Assembly (NCBI GenBank): GCA_900469445.1
Contig: UBXM01000006.1
Span: forward strand, 124,001-188,000
Direction of reading: 5' to 3'
DNA from: Hyphomicrobiales bacterium
Lineage (GTDB): Bacteria > Pseudomonadota > Alphaproteobacteria > Rhizobiales > Rhizobiaceae
Length of the DNA: 64,000 nucleotides
Below the pieces are notes generated by a model. It saw nothing but the letters and a program-made list of their open reading frames with translations. It searched no databases and was not told the origin of the DNA. How positions within the stretch are numbered: position 1 is the stretch's first letter; each line of letters begins with the position of its first letter. The translations under genes and the position numbers were made by a program. This document shows, in pieces, positions 55,741 through 64,000 of this stretch.

Positions 55741-56400
55741 ATGACTGATTTCTTCAGTACCACTCAAGGCATCATGACGTTAGGCGCACTGATAGGTGCG
55801 GGAGGCTTTGCAGCGGGTGCCAGCAGCCGTCACTGGCTAAAAGTCGGGAAGCATCTTCTGAAGCCGGGACAAAAGGCTAGAGATAGTCGGAACTTGGCAA
55901 TGCTGACGGTTCTAGCTTTGGATGACTTTGTCGGTGCCTGCTACGCAGCCGTCCACGATAGGCCAGAGTTCAATCCCGCAGACGAAATCGAGTTCGCGTT
56001 CCATGTACCGGAACCGGTTTTGGCGCTGCCGAAGGATGCCGATTGGCACCTGCTCGGGGAGGGCCTCGGCGATCAGGTGATGTGGCTTTCCAATCGTGCC
56101 CGAAATCTCGAAAACGCTTTGGATAGCCTGGATCTCTCGAAAGCTGATCACGACGGGTTTTTCGAACGGAGGGTCGAAGGGTACGCTAGGCTTGCAGCTT
56201 CCGCGTTGGATCTTATCGCCTGCATCAGCGACCAATTTCAGCTGACCTTACCTGAGAAGCCAGCATACTACCGACAGGCTGAGGGGCTTTCGAAGGTGCT
56301 GCACAACGTTGAAAGCGTCGCGCAGCGTAGGGCTGAAGCCTTGAAAGGCAGCGCTGGGCAGGAAACCAATGTGACGCCGCTATTTCCGAAGTCCTCGTGA
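55741..56400 (+). CDS. Hypothetical protein with N-terminal helix
   Basis: A 219-residue protein. Residues 8-25 (TQGIMTLGALIGAGGFAAGAS) form a Gly/Ala-rich hydrophobic segment, perhaps a membrane anchor. A helical soluble part follows (RNLENALDSLDLSKADHDGFFERRVEGYARLAASALDLI). ATG 55741 has a GGAGCAGC site. No family recognised. Confidence 0.6.
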   Translation: MTDFFSTTQGIMTLGALIGAGGFAAGASSRHWLKVGKHLLKPGQKARDSRNLAMLTVLALDDFVGACYAAVHDRPEFNPADEIEFAFHVPEPVLALPKDADWHLLGEGLGDQVMWLSNRARNLENALDSLDLSKADHDGFFERRVEGYARLAASALDLIACISDQFQLTLPEKPAYYRQAEGLSKVLHNVESVAQRRAEALKGSAGQETNVTPLFPKSS

Positions 56401-56509
56401 GACTTAACCGCCGTTTTCGGTGATGGCGTTCTAGCTCATTACTTTTTGCGATAGTGATGTCGGACTAATCGCCAACCATACGTCATCCTTGGATTGGAGG
56501 AGAGAACGT

Positions 56510-57004
56510 ATGTTGACAATGCCCAAAATTATCACCCGGGAACCACAGCGTTATGTGGCTGTGCGTCTCCCGGTGGTTATTCCATTTGATCGTGAGGTCG
56601 ACCCGGCCTTCGATGAACTTTTCGAAGCATTCGCTGGGGTGCAGGTAAAGCCGGATGGCGTTGAATTCATCAAATTCAATGTCGTCGACATGCCTCGGCT
56701 CGAGATAGAGATCGGTATGACAACGGACGCAGCCATTCCTTTGACCGGTCGACTGATTGAAAGCGTTCTCCCCGCGGGGCGCTTCGTAAGTATGACCTAC
56801 ACCGGATCATACGACGGCCTATACGACGCCACCGCTATGCTTGTCGGTTGGGCAAAGGAGAAGGAGCTTCGATGGGACTCCACCAAAACCCCAACGGGTG
56901 AGACCTTTGCTTGTCGTTTGGAAGTGCACGACAACAACCCCTCTATCGAGCCCGATCCAAGTAGGCTGGTGACGACCTTGCTCTTCAAACTGGCTGATGC
57001 TTAG
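56510..57004 (+). CDS. GyrI-like/effector-binding domain protein
   Basis: A 164-residue protein with the features of the SOUL/GyrI-like effector-binding fold: ITREPQRYVAVRLPVVIPF at the start, a central PAGRFVSMTYTGSYDGLYDA, and DNNPSIEPDPSRLVTTLLFKL at the end, as in stand-alone AraC-type effector-binding domains. Such proteins bind small hydrophobic ligands or DNA gyrase. The start ATG 56510 follows GGAGGAG by 8 nt. There is no helix-turn-helix domain. Confidence 0.72.
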   Translation: MLTMPKIITREPQRYVAVRLPVVIPFDREVDPAFDELFEAFAGVQVKPDGVEFIKFNVVDMPRLEIEIGMTTDAAIPLTGRLIESVLPAGRFVSMTYTGSYDGLYDATAMLVGWAKEKELRWDSTKTPTGETFACRLEVHDNNPSIEPDPSRLVTTLLFKLADA

Positions 57005-57029
57005 GTGTGTGGGCCTTTTTATGGTTTGA

Positions 57030-57659
57030 TCAGTCGCCCGCTAGCTGCTGCAGCCTCGTCTTGCTGAGTTTGACGACAAGGCATTGTCTACGAAGCTCTC
57101 CGATATCATGAGACATCCCAGAATGCAGGAGAGCAGCCCCTAACGTACTCATGCATGGTTCCTGACCAAGGGCACTGGCGACAGTTGCTTCGCCAAGCAG
57201 TGACCGAGCCGCATACGCTGCCAGCTTCGCATCTTCTGCGTGCCCGTCCGACACGCCTGTGGTGACGAACGCTTCAAACACCAAAATCTCGCCTGCGGAC
57301 CGTGGAAGACGGGTCCAGTCTTGCCAGGCGGTAGCACCCGGTACAGCGGCAGCAATCCGATCCAAGATGGCTGGAACGAGGGCAAGTGCCATAGCGGTTA
57401 CGCTTGCACCTGCGCCCGCGCTCCAAGGCCTACCTGCTTCACCGGGACGTTGTTGTATGGTGGCTTTTATATCTCGTTTGGCGGGCACATACATCGGGGC
57501 CTCGAATCCGAGAACCACGGGCCCGGTGCGAACAGCTTCACTTAGTGCCGCCATCATCTGCTCGGGTCCGGTGCCGCCATCTTCAATAAAGGGTCCTGTC
57601 ACCCACCACCCAAGATTTCCTTGTTTCGGTGAACCGATGTCAATTACGGCGTAGTGCAT
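57030..57659 (-). CDS. Hypothetical protein with RNase H-like (DUF429-type) opening
   Basis: A 209-residue protein. Its start (MHYAVIDIGSPKQGNLGWW) and GPVVLGFEAPMYVP recall DUF429-like predicted nucleases with an RNase H fold, in which the early Asp and a later Glu bind metal. Similarity is weak. The ATG was chosen as the sensible beginning of that fold; an upstream ATG at 57752 gives a longer N-terminus. The ribosome site is poor. Function unknown. Confidence 0.5.
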   Translation of the reverse strand: MHYAVIDIGSPKQGNLGWWVTGPFIEDGGTGPEQMMAALSEAVRTGPVVLGFEAPMYVPAKRDIKATIQQRPGEAGRPWSAGAGASVTAMALALVPAILDRIAAAVPGATAWQDWTRLPRSAGEILVFEAFVTTGVSDGHAEDAKLAAYAARSLLGEATVASALGQEPCMSTLGAALLHSGMSHDIGELRRQCLVVKLSKTRLQQLAGD

Positions 57660-58002
57660 CTCAACTTCAAAGGTCCTGTTCCCAAGATGACAAACGAGAG
57701 TACCGCGTACGCGGTGGGAAGCCAGTGCTTGACCGCGAACTGGCTGTATCAAACATTAACGAGTGTCTACTGCGTTCAGGGTTCCAAGGGGGTGAATCGG
57801 TATGGACGCCATGAAGATGCCCCGTGATCCCTGCCTACATCGACGCGTGTGGAGGCCTATGAGATTGCGTTGGCATCGAAAACACGCTTACCTTCGTGGC
57901 CGTCCTTCACATGTTGGAGTGGACATCAATGTATGTTCGGTGGATATCCACGTTTTATTCTGTGGACGTTCGCGCATTAACAGATATTTTTAATATCCAA
58001 CC
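57660..58002. other. Intergenic region without clear content
   Basis: 343 bp containing only short open frames of poor quality. It is bounded on the right by a terminator for the next leftward gene. Confidence 0.5.
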
Positions 58003-58033
58003 AAAAAAGAGCCCGACCGCACGGTCGGGCTCT
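58003..58033 (-). terminator. Rho-independent terminator
   Basis: The stem AGAGCCCGACC / GGTCGGGCTCT has a small GCAC loop and a run of A on its left that gives U on the minus strand, about 40 bp past the stop of the gene at 58071. Confidence 0.88.
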
Positions 58034-58070
58034 GTAGGGAATGCCACATCTCCCGGATCGAGTGCGTCAA

Positions 58071-58289
58071 TTAGCTAGCGAGGGGCAACTGATCAAGCAT
58101 AGCTTTCAGCTCGTGCGCGGACCTAAAGCCGGAAAGCCACAGATTTATGAGATCGTGAGCGACGGCTTCGGCGCTTTCGGTCTTAGCATCGATATGCTGT
58201 TCACGGCATATCTCGTCTAATACGGCGCGCAACAGCGTCAGATCTTTAGGCTCCAGCGCCTCATGCGCTGCGTGAGTTGAGAAATCCAT
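58071..58289 (-). CDS. Small hypothetical helical protein
   Basis: A 72-residue protein (DLTLLRAVLDEICREQHIDAKTESAEAVAHDLINLWLSGFRSAHELKAML) that looks all-helical. The pattern A..A..L...Y/W..G..S..EL..ML recurs in the small protein at 58758, hinting at a shared small family. A strong terminator follows. Function unknown. Confidence 0.6.
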   Translation of the reverse strand: MDFSTHAAHEALEPKDLTLLRAVLDEICREQHIDAKTESAEAVAHDLINLWLSGFRSAHELKAMLDQLPLAS

Positions 58290-58757
58290 TTAACAGCCCC
58301 CGCTCACATGGACGGTAACAGCGATTGGCGGACACGACTAGATGCGAGATTTCGCCACTACCTGCGTACCCGCTGGATCCACACTTTAGAGGAGTGAGTA
58401 CAAAAAGAGAACGCTATCGTCAAGTGCGCTGAATGATAGATCCAATCGATCGGAATTCGGTCGGGAAAGCCTGTTGTGATCCGCCAGTTCAGCGTGGTCT
58501 TGACCCTAGTTGGGAACTATCGCCTTAAGATCGGTGCGCTTTTTCCCGTCTGGACGAATTGCTTGTCGAAGTTATGACATCTAGCGCGCTCGAATCGCGC
58601 TGTGATCGTGCAGACGTTATCTGACTGTAGTTATATCCAGTGCGCTTGGAGGCGATGGTGGATTGGCTGGTAGATGGTGGGGGTATCGGTCGTGCTCACA
58701 CATCGTCGCATTGACGCTGCTGACTTCGCGCCTAAGTCCACCGTTGGAGGATGAGGA
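58290..58757. other. Intergenic region between divergent small genes
   Basis: 468 bp that should contain promoters for the genes on both sides. I saw no unambiguous promoter, repeat or RNA structure. Confidence 0.5.
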
Positions 58758-59003
58758 ATGATTTCTGCACGACGGTTTATTGATCCAGACGCGTCCATGC
58801 TCGCGGAAGCCGTGCAGAAGTGGTTCGAATTCTACGATGTTGAGCGAACTCGACCGGTCGACAAATTGCTATGTCAGGCTGCAATGCGGATCTACCAAGA
58901 AGGATACCATTCGGTGGATGAGATCTCGACCGTTCTCATCGCGACCTACGTAGGCATCCTTGCGACAAGGATAAACGCCCCATCGTCCGCCGCGGTCCAC
59001 TGA
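58758..59003 (+). CDS. Small hypothetical helical protein
   Basis: An 81-residue protein with a GGAGGATGAGGA ribosome site. The core (AVQKWFEFYDVERTRPVDKLLCQAAMRIYQEGYHSVDEISTVLIATYVGIL) is helical and shares the A..A..IY..G..S.DEI...L pattern with the 72-residue protein at 58071. Function unknown. Confidence 0.6.
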   Translation: MISARRFIDPDASMLAEAVQKWFEFYDVERTRPVDKLLCQAAMRIYQEGYHSVDEISTVLIATYVGILATRINAPSSAAVH

Positions 59004-59412
59004 GACCTGCGGCCATTTTGCATATCATCTTGATCATCGCAGGACGGACGTCTTAAACGCGAAGAGAGCCTCCGTCGCCGCGGGATCAGTGTCTGACGAC
59101 GCCATCGCGGTTGCGGTCTGCCCAAGGATTGCGCGGCCGAAATATGAGGATGCTCGCGCTCTATTCGCACTTCGAAATGACGCGTCGCCGGAGCCGCGGC
59201 GGGTCTCAATTGGTAGAAAGGCGAGTTCGCTTACAAGCTGTTCCAAATACACCATTCGAAACAGTCTTCGGCAGGAAAACCTGAAAGACAATCAGCGACA
59301 ATCCCCACCTTGATCGCAGACAGAGAAGCCGTAGCGTCGTACTGCTGTCCATCACCTCACCGCAGTCTTCCTCAGCCTCGCCTTCGAGAAAGTATAGGGT
59401 AGGGAGGTGGGG
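59004..59412. other. Intergenic region, no supportable gene
   Basis: 409 bp with overlapping open frames on both strands (59034-59313), neither with a ribosome site or recognisable product. Left unassigned. Confidence 0.45.
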
Positions 59413-59622
59413 TTATGTACCGCTCCGAAGCATCGCATAGTAACCATCGGTCCACGCGTTGAACCGTTCAGAATCGCCGTTCAAAAGAAATGGGTTCGAC
59501 AAAGCAGAAAGGCCCTGTCGCGCAGCATCGATGCCAGCATTGAAGATTGACTCTAGTTCAGACGCATCAGTCGTTGAAACACTTTCTAGAGTATCCACCA
59601 AAGAACTTTCACTGCTTCTCAT
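59413..59622 (-). CDS. Ribosome modulation factor/CrpP-like small protein
   Basis: A 69-residue protein. The segment GIDAARQGLSALSNPFLLNGDSERFNAWTDGYYAML matches the pattern G..AAR.G....NP......R..W..GY typical of RMF/CrpP-type proteins, which hibernate ribosomes in E. coli or modify ciprofloxacin in Pseudomonas. The start at 59622 is supported because an EcfG-like promoter would initiate near 59740, downstream of the alternative ATG at 59745. It is probably stress-induced; the biochemical role is unknown. Confidence 0.5.
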   Translation of the reverse strand: MRSSESSLVDTLESVSTTDASELESIFNAGIDAARQGLSALSNPFLLNGDSERFNAWTDGYYAMLRSGT

Positions 59623-59966
59623 GAGATCGATCCCGTTGATGGACTTCACATAGCACACTCGTAAAAAGCGAAAAGGGTCACATGGCGGATGTGAACCCTT
59701 TTCTCGGACGCTGTAACTTGCGGCGGAAACAGATGTCCTGATCACCTAAGCCGTTGTTTTTGATTCAGTTCCCGCCGCGAGCGGCCACGTCGAGAGTTAT
59801 CCACAATGATCTTTGAAATCTCGACCCTATTGGCGAGTGTCATCAACATGGCGACGACCATTGTTGAATCGGCTGCTTACGCTGCTTACGATGCCGCCTG
59901 TGCGGTAGCCTAAGCTCCTCATCAAGCCGATGCATTATCGCCAGGTCACAAAGAGACAGCTTCAAC
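59623..59966. other. Intergenic region containing a stress promoter
   Basis: 344 bp with the EcfG-like promoter of the RMF-like gene. A 34-codon Ala-rich frame near 59828 is too weak to call. Confidence 0.4.
59748..59772 (-). promoter_or_regulatory. EcfG/RpoE2-like promoter
   Basis: On the minus strand GGAAC (59772-59768), 18 nt, then TT (59749-59748), i.e. GGAAC-N18-TT as in rhizobial RpoE2 promoters. It lies upstream of the RMF/CrpP-like gene at 59413. Confidence 0.45.
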
Positions 59967-60131
59967 TTAAGTCTTGTCCTCGGAAGCTAGGCGTAGCTTT
60001 CGCAACCGCTCGGTCTTTGCCTCGCGCTTTCTTCGCTCCTCGTCGGCCGTCTCGCGTGCAACAGTGCTAGTGTGCTCGAACGCAGCCACCCGTTCACTTA
60101 CGGTCAGCGTTCTTCTGATCCTTGATACCAT
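59967..60131 (-). CDS. Small basic coiled-coil protein
   Basis: A 54-residue basic protein (MVSRIRRTLTVSERVAAFE, then ETADEERRKREAKTERLRKLRLASE). It looks like a charged helix that might bind nucleic acids. The start is uncertain; the ribosome site is weak. Function unknown. Confidence 0.4.
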   Translation of the reverse strand: MVSRIRRTLTVSERVAAFEHTSTVARETADEERRKREAKTERLRKLRLASEDKT

Positions 60132-60436
60132 CTTGGCTATCTCTGTGAGTATATGCAGATATATGGTGCTTGCCGCATGCTCATCAACTGAGTTCCTCCG
60201 TACAGTACCAGACTTACCGCAGCTAGCGCGACGGAGGCCCGACATGTGGGGCTTCGCCGCGCATGGGATGTCGGTTGCGGGACAGCCCGATGCTACGTGT
60301 AATGGGGCCGCCGCCGATAGGATGTAAGTGGTGACCTATTGCGGAGGCCGCCCGTTCGAAGCTGACATGCCGCCGTCTACAGGCATGTAGCCTCCCGCGT
60401 CGGCAACGGAAGGCCCCGTCGATTGTTATTCGAGCT
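60132..60436. other. Intergenic region without clear content
   Basis: 305 bp between two leftward genes. It holds only poor open frames, and no terminator was recognised. Confidence 0.45.
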
Positions 60437-60970
<534 letters not shown>

Positions 60971-61005
60971 TCACCGTACGATAGCGTACTATGACGCCTA
61001 TTCGT

Positions 61006-61030
61006 GGAACGTGCCGAGCCATCATGTCTT
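61006..61030 (+). promoter_or_regulatory. EcfG/RpoE2-like promoter
   Basis: GGAAC (61006-61010), 18 nt, then TT (61029-61030), fitting the rhizobial RpoE2 pattern GGAAC-N18-TT, 33 bp before the DUF2383 gene. The -10 lacks the C of CGTT, so it is a weak example. Confidence 0.4.
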
Positions 61031-61062
61031 TTCCCCTCCTTCAACATCCAAGGGAGAAAAAG

Positions 61063-61512
61063 ATGGTCACCATGGTCGGCAACGAGAGCGATTTCGGCAA
61101 GCTCGTGAAGGATCTCATCTACCTCGAACACGATGCCATTGCAGCTTACGAATCCACGATCGAACGCCTTGATGACAAGACGCTGAGCGCCAAGGTCGCT
61201 GAATTCCATCAGGATCATCTCCAGCATCTCTCGACCCTGAACGAGATCGCCGCCGAGGCAGGCATCGACGCCCCGCAGAAGGGCGATATGAAGCAGATGT
61301 TGACAACGGGCAAGATCGCGCTTGCCGATATGTTCGGCGACAAGACTATCCTGAAAGCGATGAAGACCAACGAGGACGATACCGTAACGGCCTACGAGCG
61401 TGCCTCGCGGCATGAAGAAGCGCGACCGGATACGAAGGCTTTTTTCATGAGGGCCCATCAGGACGAAGTTCGCCATCGCGCCTGGTTCGAGACGACTGCC
61501 GAGCAGCTCTGA
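61063..61512 (+). CDS. DUF2383 ferritin-like stress protein (PA2169 family)
   Basis: A 149-residue protein with a four-helix bundle. The segments LVKDLIYLEHDAIAAYESTIERL, FHQDHLQHLSTLNEIAAEAG, TVTAYERASRHEE and HQDEVRHRAWFE place Glu and His residues on each helix as in ferritin-like DUF2383 proteins. It may bind iron and protect against oxidative stress. ATG 61063 follows GGGAGAAAAAG. A candidate stress promoter precedes it. Confidence 0.8.
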   Translation: MVTMVGNESDFGKLVKDLIYLEHDAIAAYESTIERLDDKTLSAKVAEFHQDHLQHLSTLNEIAAEAGIDAPQKGDMKQMLTTGKIALADMFGDKTILKAMKTNEDDTVTAYERASRHEEARPDTKAFFMRAHQDEVRHRAWFETTAEQL

Positions 61513-61575
61513 TCTTGCAATCGGGACAAGCCGTCATCATCTAGGGTTCAAGCCCGTGATTGATGACGAGACGCC

Positions 61576-62280
61576 GTGACCTTGGTCGCGTTGCGTCGGT
61601 TGTCCGGGTTGAAGAGGGCGCTCCCCGATTGGGTTGAGCGCCCTCTGTCTTTCATCGATCATGAAGTGCGAGAGCGCGTGGCAACCAAGCGTAGTCTGAT
61701 CATTTGTTTCCATGGCATTGGCGCATCTGGTGCACAAATGATGCCGCTCGCTTCATCATGGAAAGCCGTACTACCAGAGACCCGCTTCGCTACCCCGAAC
61801 GCGCCGTTTCGCCGCCCGAGTCGACCAGGCCACCTCTGGTTCCAGGTCGACGGCAATCAGCTTCGACCCGAACGCCTTGCCGAGATCCGGAAAGCATTCG
61901 ATCAAACAGTCCAAGAGGTCATCAACCGTGAGGAATTCGACGGTCAGCTCAATCGCGTCGCTTTTGTTGGGGTATCGCAGGGCGCTATAGTGGCGATGGA
62001 TGCGGTCGCCTCGGGACGTTGGAAGATTGGGGCATTGGTGGGATTTTCGGGTTTGCTTCCCCCCATCCCGGTTTCCCCTGACAGCAAAGACACTCCCATC
62101 CTTTTAGTTCATGGCCAGAACGATCGAACCATCCCGCCCTTCGCGTCCACCTTGGCGGCCTCATAATTTCAAACCGCTGGTTTCATGGTTGAATTGAAGA
62201 TTGAACCAGGCGTCGGCCACACGATTTCGATGACTGGGGCCCGGCTCGGTCTCGATTTTCTCCGAACCCAGCTCGCCTGA
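61576..62280 (+). pseudogene. Alpha/beta hydrolase (carboxylesterase/phospholipase) with premature stop
   Basis: The frame encodes an esterase: the oxyanion loop HGIGASGAQMM, the nucleophile elbow GVSQGAI (catalytic Ser) and LVHGQNDRTIP (catalytic Asp). A TAA at 62164-62166 stops it there, but the same frame continues with FQTAGFMVELKIEPGVGHTIS to a TGA at 62280, and this part holds the catalytic His. A single change of TAA to GAA or CAA would restore the full protein. As it stands, the truncated product lacks the His and should be inactive. A GTG start at 61576 is used. Confidence 0.82.
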
Positions 62281-62299
62281 TCTCCAGCAGGAAAATCAT

Positions 62300-62932
62300 A
62301 TGCTCGAACTACTTCAGGCCAATGCCCCGATTGTCTCCGCTGCGGCCAGCATCGGCACCCTTTGCATCTGGGCCGTATATCTCCAAATCTTCGTCGGCGG
62401 GCATCGCAGGCAGATCAAGCCAATGCTTGTGATCAACCACGGGGAGGGGCGAGCACTCAATGCGCACTGCCTCGTTACCAACATGAGCAAGGACCCCGTT
62501 CATATCCAGAGCGTCGTCGCCAGGGTGCTTGCTGGCGGTAAAACCTATTCCGCCTACATCACAGATGCAGAAGACATCCGGCGATCAGGCATCGACACCG
62601 GTTGGCAACGAATGACTCGCCAAGGTCCTTTACAGGCCGGAACGATGGCTGACATGGGGACCTTCGATTGCATCATTGAATACGCGGAGGCGTCTGCTCT
62701 CGATGCAGGTGAACACTTGTCCGGGAGACTCGACGAGGCAGCCGAAGCGATCGAAATCACCATTCTTGGAATCTACGGTTCTGAAGACTTGCTGATCGGC
62801 GCAACGCGGAAGTTCGAGTTGGCGAAGTCCCATACGGGGACCGGGATCCGTGCGTCAGAGGCTCTAACCCGGCAGATCACCCGCAGGCACGAGCGCAAGA
62901 GGCTTCTCAAGGAGTTGAACGAGCAGCTTTAA
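62300..62932 (+). CDS. Hypothetical protein with N-terminal membrane helix
   Basis: A 210-residue protein. One transmembrane segment lies at about 10-32 (VSAAASIGTLCIWAVYLQIFV) and a soluble domain of ~170 residues follows, ending in a basic helix (RRHERKRLLKELNEQL). AGGAAAATC precedes the ATG. No family recognised. Confidence 0.65.
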   Translation: MLELLQANAPIVSAAASIGTLCIWAVYLQIFVGGHRRQIKPMLVINHGEGRALNAHCLVTNMSKDPVHIQSVVARVLAGGKTYSAYITDAEDIRRSGIDTGWQRMTRQGPLQAGTMADMGTFDCIIEYAEASALDAGEHLSGRLDEAAEAIEITILGIYGSEDLLIGATRKFELAKSHTGTGIRASEALTRQITRRHERKRLLKELNEQL

Positions 62933-62977
62933 GACCGTATCTCCGTTGGGAAACGGGCAGAGAGTGGGGAGATACGG

Positions 62978-63406
62978 ATGAGCACTACTCAAGAAGATGC
63001 AGACTACTCGATCGAGCGACAGACGCCCGACCTCGACGTCTACATGCATCTTCGAAAAACATCAGGCCTGACGCCATTCTCAAGACACGCCGCCGAAGTT
63101 GGGCTCAGGGGAACGATCTTCGCTGTCGTCGTCTTTCACGGTGGTCAAGCTGTCGGTATGGGGAGGCTGATCGGCGACGGCGGGTGCTTTTTCCAGGTGA
63201 CTGACATTGCTGTCCTCCCCGATCACCAAGGGCGTGGCCTCGGGAAGATGATCATGGACACAATCATGGTATATGTGAACAGCGAGTTGCCGAAGACGGC
63301 TTACGTGAGCCTTATCGCTGATGTCCCTGCCAACAAGCTGTACGAGAAGGTCGGTTTCAAAGAAACTGCCCCAAGATCCGTGGGAATGTCCTATATCGTG
63401 AGATAA
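62978..63406 (+). CDS. GNAT family N-acetyltransferase
   Basis: A 142-residue acetyltransferase. The acetyl-CoA binding motif IAVLPDHQGRGLGKMIMDTI matches the GNAT Q/RxxGxG/A signature, and the C-terminus (VPANKLYEKVGFKETAPRSVGM) is the usual end. The substrate is unknown. GGGGAG lies 8 nt before the ATG. It is just left of the IS element. Confidence 0.88.
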   Translation: MSTTQEDADYSIERQTPDLDVYMHLRKTSGLTPFSRHAAEVGLRGTIFAVVVFHGGQAVGMGRLIGDGGCFFQVTDIAVLPDHQGRGLGKMIMDTIMVYVNSELPKTAYVSLIADVPANKLYEKVGFKETAPRSVGMSYIVR

Positions 63407-63543
63407 CTCACACAAGGGACGAAAGCTTCAGCGGAACCATATGATCTCTCCGATTGTCCGACATCAGCGCCCTTGAGACAGAATTGGTTTAATTGAGAAG
63501 AGAGGATTTTCGGCTCATCGTAGCTCTATCAAAGGAAGCGAAG

Positions 63544-63918
63544 ATGAGACAGAAAACCGGGCCGCAGACATCGTCGGCCGAGAAGACGATCAAGGATATC
63601 CGCCGGGCGACGCGCAAGCACCATTCAGCCGAGGATAAAATCCGCATCGTGCTGGAAGGCCTGCGCGGTGAAGACAGCATTGCCGCGATATGCCGCCGCG
63701 AAGGGATCGCCGAGAGCCTGTATTATAGCTGGTCAAAGGAATTCCTCGAAGCGGGCAAGAAACGACTTGCGGGTGACACCGCCCGTTCGGCCACCAGCGA
63801 CGAGGTGAAAGCGCTGCGCCGTGAAAGCCGTGACCTGAAAGAGGCGCTGGCCGACCTCACCCTGGAAAACCGCCTGCTCAAAAAAAGCATGATCGCGGAT
63901 GGGGGCGACGACGAATGA
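63544..63918 (+). CDS. IS3-family transposase OrfA
   Basis: A 124-residue helix-turn-helix protein: HSAEDKIRIVLEGLRGEDSIAAICRREGIAESLYYSWSKEFLEAGKKRL, followed by the leucine-zipper part (ALADLTLENRLLKKSM), the standard OrfA of IS3-type elements. Its stop overlaps the OrfB start (ATGA), so the OrfAB fusion could arise by frameshifting nearby. No inverted repeat was identified upstream. Confidence 0.85.
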   Translation: MRQKTGPQTSSAEKTIKDIRRATRKHHSAEDKIRIVLEGLRGEDSIAAICRREGIAESLYYSWSKEFLEAGKKRLAGDTARSATSDEVKALRRESRDLKEALADLTLENRLLKKSMIADGGDDE

Positions 63919-64000
63919 GATACCCCACCACCGAGAAACTGGAAATCATTCGGCTTGTCGAACAGTCGCATCTGTCGGCCAGGCAAACCCTCGACAAGCT
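63915..64000 (+). CDS. IS3-family transposase OrfB, cut by window edge
   Basis: The start (MRYPTTEKLEIIRLVEQSHL...) is the beginning of an IS3 OrfB, whose catalytic rve domain lies outside the window. The ATG overlaps the OrfA stop. Confidence 0.75.
   Translation, partial: MRYPTTEKLEIIRLVEQSHLSARQTLDK

Noticed and set aside
41875-56475. Similar short sequences near 41875 (TGTCCGACTAAAGCG) and 56456 (TGTCGGACTAATCGC)
   Set aside because: The similarity is short and imperfect and no further copies were found, so it does not support transposon ends.
59034-59313. Overlapping open frames on both strands
   Set aside because: Neither has a start signal, a family or context that would favour it.

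Overview
The window looks like a Rhizobiaceae replicon (Rhizobium/Agrobacterium type). The base composition is GC-rich, two SyrB-like proteins and a DUF6634-like protein are present, and several promoters fit the alphaproteobacterial EcfG/RpoE2 general stress consensus. The amino-acid, siderophore and sugar transport operons are also typical of the group. No rRNA, tRNA or CRISPR array was recognised.

Positions 1-18.2 kb are ordinary metabolic and transport DNA. They hold the 3' part of a GH43 beta-xylosidase with a sugar-ABC ATPase, then a leftward three-gene system (periplasmic protein, LolD-type ATPase, FtsX-type permease with a His-rich loop) that resembles zinc-responsive clusters. A PhoA-type alkaline phosphatase follows, with a Pho box and a strong terminator. 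Next is a siderophore locus (esterase, TonB receptor, fhuC, fhuD, double-length fhuB), and then a leftward polar amino-acid ABC operon that ends in a frameshifted fumarylacetoacetate hydrolase gene.

Positions 18.3-37 kb are accessory DNA. A Tn7/Tn5053-like transposition module runs leftward: small ORF, TnsA-like nuclease, small ORF, DDE transposase TniA/TnsB, AAA+ ATPase TniB/TnsC and TniQ, ending in a terminator. To its right lie probable cargo genes: a possible DUF2971-like protein, two SyrB-like proteins, a membrane protein, a PD-(D/E)XK nuclease fused to an ImmA/IrrE metallopeptidase, a transglutaminase-like protein and unknowns. A second leftward cluster at 32.8-36.7 kb repeats the small-ORF/TnsA start arrangement. 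It contains a TnsA paralogue without its catalytic lysine, a further degenerate TnsA-like protein, a DUF6634-like protein and a soluble FtsH-like AAA+ zinc protease. This paired layout is the most unusual part of the window. The ends of the element could not be located.

Positions 37-64 kb are a mosaic of signalling, envelope and stress genes. They include a methyltransferase, a GGDEF-EAL protein, an FAD/NAD(P)-binding protein, a Crp-type regulator, a LolD/FtsX/CrtC-like export operon, a DUF808 protein, an ATP-dependent DNA ligase, DUF883-like and DUF2383 proteins, an RMF/CrpP-like small protein and many short Rhizobiaceae proteins. Five EcfG-like promoters suggest that part of this region belongs to the general stress regulon. 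Gene debris is common: cold-shock and PRC-barrel fragments, an esterase with a premature stop, and a second esterase remnant. An IS3-family element enters at the right edge.
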